Assembly (NCBI GenBank): GCA_041180805.1
Contig: JBEGQX010000310.1
Location: forward strand, 1-6,296
DNA: 6,296 nt
Origin: JBEGQX01 sp041180805
Lineage (GTDB): Bacteria > Planctomycetota > Planctomycetia > Gemmatales > Gemmataceae
Direction of reading: 5' to 3'
The stretch's first letter is position 1. Every line of letters begins with the position of its first letter. Below are positions 4,710 to 6,296 of the stretch, piece by piece. The notes beneath the pieces are model-generated. The model had not been told where the DNA came from and did not search any database. It saw nothing but the letters and a program-made list of their open reading frames with translations. The position numbers and the translations under genes are program-made.

Positions 4710-6296
4710 TCATTTCCTTGTAACGCGGGCAAAATAGGCACCCGCCAGTTCATTTCCAGATGAGTCCAAAAGCCAGGATTGCATGGAGAGCTTCTGGCCT
4801 GCCTGCAAATCCACGGTAAAACGCGCTTCCCGGTCGGATGGTTTCACGGATACGGTTTTGTCCAAGCTGCCAATTTTTAGCCGGACGCTGGCCACGGGAA
4901 GTGCCTTTCCCTCGGGTAATATTCCATCCACCGCCTTGAAAGGGGGAACCTTTTCGGCCAGGCCTGCGCCGGCCTCTTTTGGCCAGCGACTCAGGGCAAT
5001 TTCGTAGGTGCCTTCCTTTGCCGGAAGAATGTTCCAGTTGGAATTTACCCTTTTCCCGTTCCGGAGATCGTTCATGTTGTCGCAATACACATTGGCCCAA
5101 TCCGCGGAAGTCAGGGTGACAGGGTTCTGTTTTTCACTGCCGATGACGATGGGCACAAAATCCTCCAGCAGGGGTTCCACCCCTGACCACCACTGGTCAT
5201 AGTGTGCTTGCATTGTGCGAAGAATTTCGGGCTGGCTGGAAGCCAGGTCTTCCTTCTGTGCGGGGTCATTGCCGATATGGTAAAGTTCACTGCCGTGAAC
5301 CAATCGCCAGTGGTTCCAAAGTACGCAGGCTTCGTTCTTTTGTGGCTTTTGGCCATACTGTACCACCAGCTTGCGGTCTGGCATTGGCTTGCCGGATCCA
5401 AGCAAAAGTGGCGCCAGGCTGATTCCATCCAGCCTCGAATTGGCCGAAGGAGAAAGATTGCAAAGTTCCAGAAGCGTTGGATAGATGTCCTGAATTTGAG
5501 AAGTGTAGCGGATATCGCGAGGGTTGCCGAGGTTTTGGCCGGGCCAGCGGATGAAGCATATGGCGCGATGGCCACCATCATAATAAGTGGTCTTTCTGCC
5601 ACGCATACCGGCATTGAAAACCTTTTCGCCAGCGGTGGCACCATTGTCATTCATGAAGACAAGAATCGTGTCTTTGGCAAGGCCGGACTGTTGGAGAAAA
5701 TCATCCAGCTTGCCGATGTTTTCATCCAGATTGGAAATCATGCCAAAGAATTTTGCAGGTCCTTTCCCCTGATAGGGCAAGGAGTACCTGTCTGCAACCC
5801 AGTGCGGACCATGCGGGGCATTGGTTGGCAGGTAGAGAAAGAAGGGTTCGCTTTTAGCCTGTCGCTCTTTCATCCATTCCATGGAAAGTCTGAAAAAGAT
5901 ATCTGTGCAATAGCCCTGAAACTGTTCCAGTTTGCCGTTGCGATAGAACCTGCCATCGAAATAGTCATTCAGCCAGGTATCTGCAATCGAGGTGATGCCC
6001 CAGCCGAGGTGGATCACGGAATCTTGGAATCCCTTGTATTGCGGAAGGTTGGGAAAACTGTCCCCGAGGTGCCATTTTCCGAAGATGGCCGTTTTGTACC
6101 CCTGTCTGGAAAACAACTCTGGCAGCGTAACAATGCCTGGCCTGAGAAGTGTCCTTCCTGCGGTTACGGAAGTGGCACCGTTTCTAAGGGCATCCATGCC
6201 AGTAAGCAACTGACCGCGGGTGGGAGTGCACATGGGTGCCACATGAAAATCGGTGAGGCGAATGCTCTGGCTGTGAAGCCTGTCCAGGTTGGGTGT
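4710..6296 (-). CDS. Type I sulfatase with C-terminal accessory domain, N-terminus beyond right edge
   Basis: The frame is open from the right edge to the TGA at 4712-4710, giving 528 residues; the start, signal peptide and first metal aspartates lie outside the window. An internal GTG at 6242 is not the start, because the preceding 18 residues (TPNLDRLHSQSIRLTDFH) are the normal sulfatase sequence before the active site. The signature is C23-T-P-T-R27 in the visible numbering, with C23 the formylglycine precursor. Further sites are GKWHLG (73-78), NAPHGPH (159-165, H162), the metal pair D217-N218 in FMNDNGAT, and K235 in GRKTTYYDGGHR. After the catalytic domain a region from about 390 to the end (NWNILPAKEGTYEIALSRWP, and a terminal GAYFARVTRK) looks like the beta-rich C-terminal extension seen in many planctomycete sulfatases. 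It is the upstream gene of the sulfatase pair. Enzyme class is certain; the substrate is unknown and need not be shared with its neighbour. Confidence 0.93.
   Translation of the reverse strand, partial: TPNLDRLHSQSIRLTDFHVAPMCTPTRGQLLTGMDALRNGATSVTAGRTLLRPGIVTLPELFSRQGYKTAIFGKWHLGDSFPNLPQYKGFQDSVIHLGWGITSIADTWLNDYFDGRFYRNGKLEQFQGYCTDIFFRLSMEWMKERQAKSEPFFLYLPTNAPHGPHWVADRYSLPYQGKGPAKFFGMISNLDENIGKLDDFLQQSGLAKDTILVFMNDNGATAGEKVFNAGMRGRKTTYYDGGHRAICFIRWPGQNLGNPRDIRYTSQIQDIYPTLLELCNLSPSANSRLDGISLAPLLLGSGKPMPDRKLVVQYGQKPQKNEACVLWNHWRLVHGSELYHIGNDPAQKEDLASSQPEILRTMQAHYDQWWSGVEPLLEDFVPIVIGSEKQNPVTLTSADWANVYCDNMNDLRNGKRVNSNWNILPAKEGTYEIALSRWPKEAGAGLAEKVPPFKAVDGILPEGKALPVASVRLKIGSLDKTVSVKPSDREARFTVDLQAGQKLSMQSWLLDSSGNELAGAYFARVTRK
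4715..4719 (-). promoter_or_regulatory. Ribosome binding site of the downstream sulfatase, inside the upstream gene
   Basis: AAGGA on the minus strand overlaps the last codons (Arg-Lys) of the upstream sulfatase and lies 9 nt before ATG 4705. An ATG at 4713-4711 overlaps the upstream TGA (ATGA) but is too close to the site and is in another frame, so it is not the start. Confidence 0.6.

Noticed and set aside
4706..4753. Start of the downstream sulfatase at ATG 4753
   Set aside because: It would overlap the upstream gene by 44 nt and bury the signal peptide behind 16 extra residues; ATG 4705 has a good ribosome site.

Overview
The window looks like chromosomal DNA from a planctomycete (Planctomycetota), most likely from the sulfatase-rich heterotrophic lineages. 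The basis is the gene families, not a database match: two exported formylglycine sulfatases in tandem, a short carboxypeptidase-regulatory-like protein, an EF-hand protein with Spy/CpxP-like LSDDQ and LTNEQ motifs, and a thioredoxin/PDZ protein of a type I associate with Planctomycetes. Coding density is high and the longest gap between genes is 237 bp. I see no rRNA, tRNA, CRISPR array, transposase or other sign of a mobile element.

Layout from left to right: (i) the 3' part of a plus-strand gene for a small beta-sandwich protein (2-427), closed by a strong and probably bidirectional terminator (443-482); (ii) a minus-strand pair, read right to left, made of a thioredoxin/PDZ gene (2398-1166) and, 19 nt further on, an EF-hand gene (1146-493); (iii) a 237-bp divergent regulatory region (2399-2635) with several inverted repeats; (iv) a plus-strand gene for an unrecognised membrane-anchored protein (2636-3271); (v) a minus-strand sulfatase pair, in which the upstream gene (4710-6296, cut by the right edge) is followed after 4 nt by the downstream gene (3281-4705).

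The main result is that the thioredoxin/PDZ gene is a selenoprotein gene. A conventional reading breaks it into a 64-residue fragment and a separate 'PDZ protein'. Both pieces lie in one frame, separated only by an in-frame TGA at 2206-2204. The TGA falls inside the redox motif, giving C-I-P-U-T-D-C, and is followed by a 7-bp hairpin with an AGGUU loop at the position expected for a bacterial SECIS element. Downstream in the same protein are a CxxCH possible heme c site and two PDZ-like domains. As I recall, this is the family NCBI calls 'Trx7/PDZ domain-containing (seleno)protein', so the family is named, but its function is unknown to me.

How the genes may work together: nearly all products carry export signals, so the window mostly encodes envelope functions. 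The sulfatase pair should remove sulfate esters from an unknown sulfated substrate, probably a polysaccharide, after the catalytic cysteine is converted to formylglycine by an enzyme not encoded here. The selenoprotein and the EF-hand protein are probably co-transcribed and may share an envelope redox or stress role; that link is inferred from position alone.
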